Of a DNA stretch of 64,000 nucleotides, positions 45,384 to 55,505 are shown piece after piece; the stretch's first letter is position 1, and every line of letters begins with the position of its first letter. The stretch spans positions 46,311,771 to 46,375,770 of the forward strand of contig NC_061869.1 in NCBI RefSeq assembly GCF_907164915.1. The letters run 5' to 3'. The notes below the pieces were generated by a model that was not told the DNA's origin, made no database searches, and saw only the letters and a program-made list of their open reading frames with translations. The position numbers and the translations under genes are program-made. This DNA comes from Impatiens glandulifera. Taxonomy: Eukaryota > Streptophyta > Magnoliopsida > Ericales > Balsaminaceae.

Positions 45384-45890
45384 TGTTACGATTTGTTTCG
45401 TAAGTTGTGTTTATGGTTCTTGATTCCAAGAATCGAGTTCTTGATCTCTAAGATCGGGTGGAAATATATAATCAAAGGGCAGTAGAAGAGTTTTGGAATA
45501 GAGAATTTGGGATGAGGGGATAGAAGAACCAATGGTGATAAGAGAAATACTATTGGTCTATACCAAACAATCCAAAATAAATAATCAAAACATAATAGAC
45601 AAATGGGTGGTGAAGAAGTGAAGAACTTTCACAAGTAATTTCATATATTCATTATTCTATTCATGGGTCCTTGGGAAAGAGTGATCAACCTTTTATATGT
45701 GATGTCTTGTCCCAGTATATTCGGTTACAACTACTTAGAAAATAACAGAATTCGGTTTGTAAAATAGAAAGGGAAAGCAAAACAAAATATTAAAACAACA
45801 AACAGAAATCTAGCCCAAGTGCACACTAAGACCGATGGAGGGTACTAGAATTGTATTTGGGACCGTGGCATTTATTTCTAGAACGTAGCA
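45384..45890 (-). repeat. 3' LTR of the gag-only Gypsy derivative
   Basis: 507 bp, pairs with 47639-48140. Confidence 0.9.
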
Positions 45891-46229
45891 TTATCTCCCT
45901 CTTCAAAATTCGTCGCCCTCGATGAAAAGACCATGGCTTGGTTAGCCTCTAATGCACATGCCCATATCTTCAAAGAGAACTCTTTTCTCTTGCTGTCCGG
46001 TCCGATTTTTAGCAGGTTCAGCAAGGGTCAGAGCATAGGACCGCATTTCTTTAAAAGCCTTCGGTAACACCTTTTCAATAGTGGAACTGGCTGGGAACTT
46101 GTGCCCTTTAGCGTTTCCGGGTCATCAGACTCCACTTCGCCTATGTGAGAAATTTGTGTGCACTCAAAGTCGAGTTTTTTGTTGTTGAGAGCTGACCTTT
46201 GTTGCTACAATGTCTCCAGGACCTAGTGC

Positions 46230-46430
46230 AAAAATAATTTCTTCCAGCTCCGATCAAACACTAGGGTATTATCAAAAATCCAGAACCAATCCTTCCTTCG
46301 GCCCAGCACGCCAGGTGCAGCAAAAGGGCCATTTTTCTTCCGATTATACTCTAGAGTGTCTACAAACAACCAAACCCAGTCCTTTTACCGGACCAGCAAC
46401 ACAGGTGCAACACAATAGTCATGTCTTCTA
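46230..46430. repeat. two-copy internal duplication of about 100 bp
   Basis: The sequence from 'tcttccagctccgatcaaac' to 'caggtgcagc' is followed by a diverged second copy from 'tcttccgattatac' to 'caggtgcaac', offset about 98 bp. Confidence 0.6.
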
Positions 46431-46858
46431 ATTACCTTCCTGGCTGGTGGTCGATTGTTGGGTTGTTGGAATAGCTGATTGAACCCTTTGATTATGTGCC
46501 AGAAATTTTCAGGAGTGTCTTCCAAAACAAGTGAAATAAATTGGCTTTCGTGCTTACTCTTTATTTGCACCATCACAGCAACATTATAACTTTCCAAGGT
46601 CTTTTCTAGCTGGTTGCCTTGTATTATGTTGACCTACGACCGAGGAGTACCCTGCTGGACCGTAAATGTGTGCAAAGAAATGTCATGTTCATCCCCTGTC
46701 TCAAGTAGCAAATGTGGGTCATCAAAACCTAATTCTTGGACGGGTTCTTGGACTTCTCGCTGATTAGTCGAGGCCATGAATATTTTGAATTTGCACCTAT
46801 GATTGGGCTCCCATTTTTCATTGCAAGTATAATATAAGTATTCCTTGGGGTCGGTTTT

Positions 46859-47608
46859 CTAGTTTGTGCTCGGCCAGGCCGTGTTAACATTGCATGGTTT
46901 GAGCAGCAACGACGGTTCAACGCTGTACAAGGGTCTGCTGCTCATTAGGGACCCGTAAGTTATTTCTTGGACAGCATTGACCTGTTTCAAGTTCATGCGT
47001 TGTCTCATGGAGGTGTCATGTATAGGTGGACCGAATCGCAGCAAGAGATCTCTCTTGAATACATCCAACGACAAGGCTTCCATATGGTTGCGGTTCTGCA
47101 AATATGAGCCATGCCACATTCTTGCCTCTTTTGAAAAGTGAGTGCGGACAATGTCCAGTTTCGTGGCATCATTCGTCTTTCCCACCCTAAAGAATTGATC
47201 GGCAAATATGAGCCAGCCCTCCAAATTAGTCCCATCAAATTCAGGAATATTAACATTTGTGAGCCGGGTTGGAGGAAGGTAGTGTTGGTCGTGGTTCTGG
47301 CCAGGGTGTTGGGGTCAATATGGAGGACCGTGGCAAGAAGGCTCATCATCATAGGGGCCGGTGCAGGAATCTTGGCCATTTTCAGATGCACCACTTTCAA
47401 TTGCTGCAAGTCTTTTTTCAACGGTATTGAATCTTCTGTCCATGTTATTGCTTAATTCGGTCATCTTCTGTTTAAGGATAGCGTTCATAGCAGCCGATTC
47501 ATTCATGTGTTGGTGCAAAATGGCTGGTGTAGCTGCTGATTGTTGGGACAAACCATTGATTAAGGACTTTAGAGCATCCATTTCTGATTGTTGGCGGGTT
47601 TCTACCAT
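46859..47608 (-). pseudogene. gag: Gypsy Gag, decayed
   Basis: Starts at the ATG at 47608 (MVETRQQSEMDALKSLING), close to the primer site. The N-terminus is a coiled coil (MTELSNNMDRRFNTVEKRLAAIE). The capsid signature EFDGTNLEGWLIFADQFFRVG, with KLDIVRTHFSKEARMWHGSY and FKRDLLLRFGPP, lies at about 47020-47240 in a shifted frame. Gypsy Gag proteins of this type form the particle and bind RNA. At least one frameshift lies near 47230-47315 and another near 46960, so it is a pseudogene. No zinc knuckle or pol follows. Confidence 0.85.
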
Positions 47609-47638
47609 TTGGAGAATCGTCCAGCTCTGATACCAAGA

Positions 47639-48140
47639 TGTTACGACTTGTTTCGTAAGTTGTGTTTATGGTTCTTAATTCCAAGAATCGAGTTCTTGAT
47701 CTCTAGGACCGGGTGGAAATATATAATCAAAAGGAAGCAAAATGGTTTTGTAATAGAGAATTTGGGATGAATAAAAGAACCAATGGTGAGAAGAGAAATC
47801 CTGTTGGTCTATACCAAACAGTCAAAAATAAATAATCAAAACATAATAGACAAATTGGGGGTGAAGAAGTGAAGAACTTTCACATGTAATTTCATATATT
47901 CATTATTCCATTCATGGGTCCTTAAGGAAGAGTGATCAGCCTTTTATAGGTGATGTCTTGTCCAGTATATTCGGTTACAACTACTTAGAAAATAACAGAA
48001 TTCGGTTTGTAAAATAGAAAGGAAAAACAAAACAAAATATTAAAACAACAAACAAAAATCTAGCCCAAGTGCACACTAGGACCGATGGAGGGTGCTAGAA
48101 TTGTATTTGAGACCGTGATATTTATTTCTAGACCGTAGCA
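47639..48140 (-). repeat. 5' LTR of the gag-only Gypsy derivative
   Basis: 502 bp next to the primer site. Confidence 0.9.
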
Positions 48141-48149
48141 CAATCCTAT

Positions 48150-48350
48150 GTGACTCTTCGTCTCTTTTTTCTTCTTTTTTTTTCTTCTTCCGTCTTCACC
48201 ATTTTTTCTTCTTCTTCTTCCATCTTCACCATTTCTTCTTATTCTTCTTCCATCTTTACCATTTTTTCTTCTTCTTTCATCCTAACCATTTCTTCTTATT
48301 CTTATTCTTTTTCCTTTTTCACAATTTTCTTTAACTCATTAATAATAGGT
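48150..48350. repeat. pyrimidine-rich 'ttcttcttccatcttcaccattt' tandem repeat
   Basis: Four to five imperfect units of about 27-30 bp (ttcttc...catcttcaccatttc). The minus strand would read Glu/Lys/Met-rich. It could be the N-terminal low-complexity part of a lost hAT gene. Confidence 0.6.
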
Positions 48351-49550
48351 TGATTCATTTTTTCATATTATCTCTCATCTACATTATTTCTTTCAATCTT
48401 CATAAGAGACCTACATGTAATTAAAATCTAATTATTTTTACGTTATTGTTTATACTTTTAGATAACTTTGATTTTTTTTTTTGTATTATGAGAAATGTAT
48501 GCTTATATGGATGCTCATGAATGAATATAGAAAAATATTATATACATATTTTTAATTAATATTATATATAATGATTTTCAATTTATATTAGGGTTGTATC
48601 GATGATTTTATATTTATATTAGCGTTGTATATAATAATTAGTATATTATATCAGTAGTATATGATTTTCAATTTATATATAATATTAAAACAGTTATAAA
48701 AGGTTAATATATTATATATAATATATTTTATGTAATGTTAAAAGAGATAATTTTTTTAATATATTATATATAATAAAAGATATAAAAAATGTTAGTATAT
48801 ATTTTATATATAATATGAAGAGATAAAAAAGATTATTATATATAATATGTTGAGAAGAAAAATGAATATACAATATTAATAATATATTATAATATATAAT
48901 AGATTCTTGCTATAAATAAGATAATAGATTTTGTTATAATTGTACCCATATCATTCGAATAATATAATAATATTAATTAAAAACATGTCAATTTTGTTTT
49001 TCTAGTATTTAAAGTAGGTTAAATTTTAGTTATTTGTTTTAAAATTATTTTTTATATTAATTATTTTATTGCTTAAACATTTCATATTATTGAATGCATG
49101 TAGTTGTACGTATGATATACTTGAAGAACATGGCTTAAAGAAGATTAATATATTGAATGATCACACAATTTATATAGTTTTGTATTTGATTTTGAAATTT
49201 TATATTTTAGAATTTTGATTAGTAATGTTGGTGTGATGTTTTTGGACTATTATGTTTTGAAATTTTGAATAGTTATATTGTTTCATATTTTATTTTGAAA
49301 TATCATGTTTAAATATTGAATAAGTATGAAAGTTTAATATTTTTATTTTGAAAATTAATTTTAGTTTGAATTCGAGCTCGAACTTGAGTTCAAACTTTTC
49401 GAGCCGAGCTTGTAGGTAAATAGTCGAGTCGAGCTCGAGCTCAAATTTATAAACTTGTTTACGCTCTAGTTCAAGTCGAACTAATAAATACTAAATCGAA
49501 TCGAGCTCGAGCTGGTTCGAGCTCAACTCATTTTCAGCTATAGACGAGAG

Positions 49551-50954
49551 AGGTTCAAACCTTAGTCTAGAAAGTAGATCAGACATGACTAACGATGCTT
49601 GTTATCTAGGCCCAACTACGAGAGGAGATACTTTCTTTAGGGGCCTTGGGGGCACGGTTCGGATTCCATCAATAGCTTACCTTGGTTTGGAATGCGGACA
49701 TGCCGAATTTGGGGCAAGGTCTAGGGTTCGAATCCCAGGATCCCCTTTGTTTTCTTTCATTTTATCCTCGTGTGCCAATAGGGAACTTTTGGTCGGACAA
49801 CATGCCAATTCTCCATTTTTTCTCAATCAAACTCATTGCTTGACAATCATTTCTCGGTGCTTCATTGCTTGACACTTATTTCTCAATAGGATTGACAACC
49901 AATGCAAGTTTCATCCTCAAGCTTCCAATATGATTTAAATTTTAAATTAGAGAATCACATACATAGATGACCCCAAATCACAAACTAAAAACGTACTTCA
50001 CTCCCAAGACAATAAGGGACTCATCTACAGTACCTTCGCCATATCGATCGACCGGAAGGCCCGTGACTAGAGTGTCGTCGGGAAGTTCAAAATCTTGCCA
50101 AAATTATCAATTTTTTGATAAGAGACACTAATTTGAATTCCAAGAACACTCGACATCTTCAAAAAGACTAAGGAAATGGTGGCTTTTTGTTTCAAAAATC
50201 TAAAAAGGTGATTTTATTTTGATTTTCTTGAATTTGAATATAGAGTTATTAAAGGTTATCGAGACTCATTCTAATAGAATATAATACGTTATTAGATTGT
50301 TCTTGGATTTTTATTCTCAGGAAAGCGCACAAGAATAACAATCCATAAATTTCAAATTAAAATTTGAATATGGGTAAATTCATATTAGACTAAATTGGTG
50401 ATTTCCAAATCGACTGGGTTTATCTATATCAATTAGAACTTACCTACGCAATTAAACCAACCAATAGAACAAGCATATAATGGACAGAAACTCAACTATG
50501 TAAGAATGAAGTTCAATCGATGTAGACAAGTTCCCTAGAACCTAATGCAAATATTTGGCAAACAAAGTTTATCCCTAAGCCTTCTCTCAGAAAATCTCCT
50601 AAACTGAGGTATGAAGCTCCCTCTTCAATGGAGAAATTCTTTAGAGTATGATATAATCTCTCGTTTCAATCCTAAAACCCACTCTCAGACTTGCTAACCC
50701 CTAACCAAATAACCTAGATTCTAATTTTTAGTCTAGGAGTTACCATTTTGAATTTCAAATGAGAACGCCTTTTTTTTTTCATTTGAAGATTGGACGCTCA
50801 TCTTCGCTCCCTAAAGGTTCTAGGTAGTTGGTTCTTGATCCCTTACCCCTCACGGTCAAGCAGGAACTCACCTTTATCAAATGGTGGCCTATAGTAAAAA
50901 TTGATATTTTCGATTTCAGGCTGCTTTTCGGTGCTACACATCGTAAAAAAAGAC
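49551..50954. other. intergenic sequence, no gene recognised
   Basis: It contains one tRNA-arm-like patch ('gggttcgaatcccagga', about 49723-49740) preceded by a GC-richer 150 bp, which may be an old tRNA-related repeat. The remainder is AT-rich with no convincing frame. Confidence 0.35.
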
Positions 50955-51652
50955 GGATAGGATCGATACTAACAAGAGAGACTAATGTCTGATTATTGAT
51001 AACAACTTATGATAAACGTTACGATAATAATCCTATGAGGGATTAATATCTATTTCTATTCTTCACAAATCCTTCGAACTCTTGAAACGGATTCAAGTGC
51101 GGAAATGTTTGTCGGATTTGAAGATTTGAACCAATGAAAGATGAAAGACAAAAGTAAGAACACAGGGATTTGTTTATGGATGTTTGGAGCAAACCCTCCT
51201 ACGTCACCCCTTCTTCCACAACCAGAAGGATATCCACTAAATACTTTGAATCAAATACAATTTACTGAACTAACTAACTCTCCGTTGAACAGAACAACCT
51301 CTATTAAACTTACAATATTCTCAACAATATTCTCACAGCTAGACAGTAATTGATTCTTTCTCTCTTGAACTTAAAGAATGTAAGAAATCAGTAAGTGCAA
51401 GAGTAAGCTTGTGAATTCAATGACCGAGAGATTAAGTTAAAAATAGTGTTTAGTAACAAGTAATTCGTCCGTTGTCCTTGAGCATCTATTTGTAGTAGAA
51501 GGACACCAACGATCGAATCTTCTTCATGGACATGTGACAAGTATCCATTGGAAGGCCTCCCATAATATTAGAAATTAGTAGACTCTGAGAAAATGGATCG
51601 TGGCCGTACCGAACAGGTAATGCACCGAATATTCCCCTGATATTGTCTTGTA

Positions 51653-52156
51653 AAAGACTGTTAAAATCTCGAGTAAATTCTTAATATCTTACGATTTTAC
51701 GATTTCACATTAGGTTAACGAATCTGATTTTAAGTAAACTCTTAAATAGGTAAACTCTTACGATTTTAAATTTACGATAATGAGATTTTACGAGTTTATA
51801 AATAATTTCGATTTTACGATTCTATACGATTTTCCTTTAAAAAACAAATTTATATTTAAAAATAAAAAAATAATGTTATTATTTATTTAAATTAATTAAT
51901 TAATATAACTAATTTTATAATTATAATTTTTTATAGTGTTATTTATTTATTATAATTTTTTAATTAATTTTATATTAAAATATAAAATTTCTTAAAATTA
52001 GTTAAATATAAAATACTTAATTATATATAAAAATAATAATAATATATAACTATTATTTTTTTAAATTAAACTCTTACGAGTTCACGTAAACTTTAGATTT
52101 TACGAGTTTACAACCGACTAACGATTCTATGTAAACTCTCGATTTTGATAGCCTTG
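51653..52156. mobile_element. hAT-type MITE inside the LTR
   Basis: 504 bp of A/T-rich DNA flanked by the 8-bp duplication GTCTTGTA (51645-51652 and 52157-52164), which occurs once at the matching point of the other LTR (56205-56212). Imperfect inverted ends are AAAGACTGTTAAAATC at the left and CAAGGCTATCAAAATC at the right (reverse complement). The interior repeats 'acgattttacgattt'. Confidence 0.85.
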
Positions 52157-52334
52157 GTCTTGTACTAGAAAAACCGTTGGAAGGACAATTGCGTACGTGA
52201 CGTTCATTCATTTGATACAATTAACTATCTTGTCAGACTGCACAGAAGTGAGTGGAGCAGGAATAGCAGACAACTAGTTGTTCGTTGTTAGACGTATGCT
52301 TTCTTCAGACAGATGCTGAAGTAAGGCATTAGAC

Positions 52335-52910
52335 GTGCTCCATTAGACCAAGTCTAAGGGAGTTAAAAGTCCTCGTCTAACTGCGCGTCCCATTAGACCA
52401 AGTCTAATGGAGTTAGACGTCCTCATCTAACTACACATCTCATTAGACCAAGTCTAATGGAGTTAGACGTCCTCGTCTAACTGCACGTCCCATTAGACCA
52501 AGTCTAATGGAGTTAGACGTCCTCGTCTAACTGCACGTCCCATTAGACCAAGTCTAATGGAGTTAGACGTCCTCGTCTAACTACACATCTCATTAGACCA
52601 AGTCTAATGGAGTTAGACGTCCTCGTCTAACTACGCATCCCATTAGACCAAGTCTAATGGAGTTAGACGTCCTCGTCTAACTACACATTCCATTAGACCA
52701 AGTCTAATGGAGTTAGACGTCCTCGTCAAACTACGCATCCCATTAGACAAAGTCCAATGGAGTTATACTACCACGTTTAACTTCGCATCCCATTAGACCA
52801 AGTCTAATGGAGTTAGACTACCACGTCTAACTTCGCATCCAATTAGACCAAGTTTAATGGAGTTAGACTACCACGTCTAACTTCGCATCCCATTAGACCA
52901 AGTCTAATGG
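52335..52910 (-). repeat. tandem palindromic ttagac repeat array 2 (50-bp units)
   Basis: About eleven units of 50 bp, each with ATTAGACCAAGTCTAAT and GTTAGACGTCCTCGTCTAAC hairpins. It is far more homogeneous than array 1 and in the opposite orientation. It ends abruptly in the accessory ORF at about 52911. Confidence 0.92.
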
Positions 52911-53235
52911 AAATAGTTTCGGCTAGAAGCGCTGTGTCAAAGGTGTGACCCTTCGATGGTAGTTCAAGGAACTCAACATACACAGTTTCACCGAAGGAAA
53001 TAGATTTTCCATTGACTGTCGCCGTTATTGAATCTCCGACCACATTTGCCGTCTTAAAGAACTCACAGACCTCATTTTCAAAGAAAACGTAAGGACTACC
53101 GAGATACTTCCGGAGACTAGAGTACTCAAGAGAACGAAACATATCCACGACATCCTGTTGACCAAAAGAGTAAACATAATCAAAATATACCTGTAGAGTG
53201 TTGTGAGAAAGAGAGATAATCTTCTTGTTAGCCAT
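52911..53235 (-). pseudogene. truncated accessory gene of the pol-less element
   Basis: From the ATG at 53235, about 108 codons belong to the same family as the three accessory genes at 21680-26980. The shared pattern is VYFDYVYSF, LRKYLGSP, FENEVCEFFKTANVV, TATVNGKSISFGETVYVEFLELPSKG. The frame then runs into the ttagac array (residues after TISI), so the C-terminal half is lost and replaced by repeat-encoded residues. It closely parallels accessory gene 2 (EEEVCEFFNNGHV, INGQFLQFTEEEF). A TATA box and CT-rich leader precede it as in the other copies. Function unknown and not expected to survive truncation. Confidence 0.78.
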
Positions 53236-53346
53236 TTTAAGAGTAAAAGATGAAGATACACAAGATTTCTTAGAGAGAAGGCAGAGAGAAAACTAGAGTT
53301 TTTAGAAAATATGAAGCGTAAGAACCCAGAACACATGCAAAATGTC

Positions 53347-53354
53347 TTTAAATA
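53347..53354 (-). promoter_or_regulatory. TATA box of the truncated accessory gene
   Basis: On the minus strand TATTTAAA, about 112 bp upstream of the ATG at 53235, with a leader containing 'tttctctctgccttctctctaag'. Spacing and leader match the other accessory genes. Confidence 0.55.
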
Positions 53355-53599
53355 GATTCGAAAAGTCACATGTTTAACCGTCACTTTTTGAGAAAGAAAT
53401 CCTTCAATTAATTTTTGACATCTTTTCTCAAAAGTAGTCATCATTAACTGAATTTTTACCATAAATATCTTAATATTTAAGGGTATATACGTCATTTTCT
53501 TTAACATTGAAAGACACATGTCTTCAAGTTATTTGAAATGGAAAATGACGATTTTAATGTTTGGGCGGGAAAGATTGGATGACAGCGCATATTGACAAC

Positions 53600-53970
53600 T
53601 GTCCTCAATTAGTTCGAAGATGAAGCGTCTAACTACACACGTAGTTAGACGTCTAACTTGCTTCTACATTTTGGCGTTATGTTGGATGGACGTCTATTAG
53701 ACACATGCGTGTAATCACATTTATCTTATAGACGTCTATTAGACGTGGACGTCTAATTACTCTTAAATAACACGTTTTAGACATGTGTCCAGTTAGGCGT
53801 ACGCGTCTAACTACGCTTGTCTTACAGACGTCTAAACGTGTATTAAACTCAGATGTCTAACCTGCGTAGGTTGTAAACCAAGACAATTATCCAACTTAGA
53901 ACAACAGACTGCATAAGCAAATATATGTCTAAGTACTTACTTTTTTTAGACTTTCTAGTCTAATGGATCG
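53600..53970 (-). repeat. dispersed agacgtcta/ttagacg motifs upstream of the accessory gene
   Basis: At least ten 'gacgtcta', 'ttagacgt' or 'gtctaac' words lie irregularly in non-coding DNA, outside the tandem arrays. They are the same core word as in the LTR arrays. Confidence 0.7.
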
Positions 53971-54199
53971 ATTAAAACTTTCGTCTGCGTGCATGTGTCT
54001 GAATAATTTAAACATTAAATTTCTCCCTCAATTTATGCATATTTAAAATAAATAAATGAATAAATGATTTGAGGTCCTCAAGACCAAAAATAATTTTAAG
54101 GAAGAAAAACTTAGTCCATAGGAGTGGCAAATGTGCCACTTGTTGATCTTCTGGAGAATTTTCTCAAAAGAGTGTGCTCCAAGTTTCCTCCATGTAGAT

Positions 54200-55453
54200 A
54201 TCCTGTATCACCTACACAAAAATGTATTTACAGCTTTTGGTACCCATATTCACTTGGGTTCTCAGTCAATCAGTCCCTTAGGAATCCATATTTGAGTTAT
54301 TCTGATAGATTTCCCATTTTGTGTTGTGATTAATGCGTATGATTTAGGCTTATCAGACGTCTTCCTGCTAGCATCTGAACTCTTAACCTTAGAGGATGGT
54401 TTTTGTTTAAAACTCCTTTACTTCTTATTTATTGGTTTAATCACTTAAGTTTTAGTTTGCTAGACTTGCTGTCTGTTTTCTTCCTAGGTTTTAGCTAACT
54501 TACAGTGGGTGGAAGCAATCTCATCCTTTTTCAGGTTAGATCCTCACAGCTTGGATTAGTTGTTTTATCAGTTAAACTTCCTTTGACAAAGTTTATTGGC
54601 TTAAGCTTATCTGTTGCTGAGTTTAGCTCTTTACAGGACTTGTCTGAGTTAGCACTATCAAATCCTAAACCGGATTTGCATCCGGCAGGCCTCAGCATAT
54701 AAATTTGCTATTTGACAGCGTCTCCAGAATTTGTCCATTAACTAACAATATACGTTAAACGTTGGTTTTCAGATGAAAGAGTTTGAATCTTTTCCTTGAG
54801 CGTCTCATTCTAAGATGAGAGCTCATCAACTTTGTTTTCAGAAACATTTGGTTCAAAAACTTGAGATGAAGCATAGTTATTGGTTTCATATTTTGATTTC
54901 ATTTTATTAAATGAGTCTGATAACTTATTGTACTCAATGACCATGTCATTGAGTGCAACTGTTAAATCATCTCTAGCAAAATCTTTCGAGAAGAAGTCGA
55001 ATACCCTGGATTAATCGTCTTCCATCAAGCATGTGACGATTTCGTTCTTGCAATCGCTAGGTGAGTCATCTGAGTCTCTATCGACCCATTTGACTTGCGT
55101 TCTATGCTTATAAGAACTTTATACTCTTTTTAGTTCTCCTTTACTTGAGTTTTACATCCATATATATGAATCAACTTCTCCCAGATTTTTTTAGCGGAGG
55201 AGCATGACTTGATCTCATTGAATATGTTCATGTCAATCGACGTGTACAAGATATCCTTGGCGATGTTGTCCAGGTTGTTCATCATCTTATCTTCAGTCGT
55301 CCAATTACATCTTGGCTTCTCAATTTTTATAGGAACATTAGTGATGACATCCCACATATCACAATCGAGGGCTGCCAAATGCGCTTGCATTCTCATCATC
55401 CAATAATCATAGTTTTCTTTTGTGATCAAAGGAATGTGGTTGACGAAAGACAT
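54200..55453 (-). pseudogene. gag: Gag of the pol-less Sirevirus-like element
   Basis: The ATG at 55453 (MSFVNHIPLITKENYDYW) starts about 50 bp after the primer site. The N-terminal 107 codons are open (MQAHLAALDCDMWDVI, then FNEIKSCSSAKKIWEKLI) and match the Sirevirus-like Gag at 15878. A deletion removes the middle with the zinc knuckle. The acidic region resumes as VFDFFSKDFARDDLTVALNDM (about 54930-55005) with a coiled coil after it, then GCKSGLGFDSAN (about 54655-54690) and the tail QIWIPKGLID...MWVPKAVN (about 54230-54290). Stops and frameshifts are present. No protease, integrase or RT follows. Confidence 0.8.
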
Positions 55454-55491
55454 GATTCAGGTTGTTTTGATGCTTGAGATTAGAAAACGAG

Positions 55492-55503
55492 GCTCTAATA
55501 CCA
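55492..55503 (-). other. primer-binding site, initiator-Met tRNA (one change)
   Basis: Reverse complement TGGTATTAGAGC next to the LTR end; the usual C is T. Confidence 0.8.
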
Positions 55504-55505
55504 CT

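Larger units (their letters stand above)
45384..48140 (-). mobile_element. gag-only Gypsy derivative nested in the hAT element
   Basis: LTRs at 45384-45890 (507 bp) and 47639-48140 (502 bp) both start TGTTACGA and end CGTAGCA. The primer site is the complement of 'gctctgatacca' (47625-47636) and the polypurine tract GAAGAGGGAGATAA abuts the 3' LTR (45891-45904). The internal region is only 1748 bp and encodes a Gypsy-type Gag without protease, RT or integrase, so it must have depended on another element for mobility. I see no target duplication (atata versus caatc). Confidence 0.85.
45048..49542. mobile_element. non-autonomous hAT transposon
   Basis: 4495 bp bounded by an 8-bp target duplication GACGAGAG (45040-45047 and 49543-49550). 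Terminal inverted repeats are TAGGGCTGTAAATGAGT at the left and, in reverse complement, TATAGCTGAAAATGAGT at the right. Both ends carry dense subterminal 'gagctcgag' repeats (about 45085-45200 and 49370-49530), which in hAT elements are transposase-binding sites. No transposase domain is visible inside; most of the interior is a nested Gypsy derivative and A/T-rich DNA. Confidence 0.85.
50955..52910 (-). repeat. 3' LTR region of the pol-less element (with MITE)
   Basis: Plus-strand start 'ggataggatc' is the reverse of the LTR end GATCCTATCC. It includes the core block (51171-51210), a MITE and array 2. The outer LTR start is missing. Confidence 0.7.

Noticed and set aside
49585..49872. 95-codon open frame and tRNA-like patch
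   Set aside because: No complete tRNA fold (no acceptor/anticodon pairing found) and no recognisable protein; likely an old repeat.
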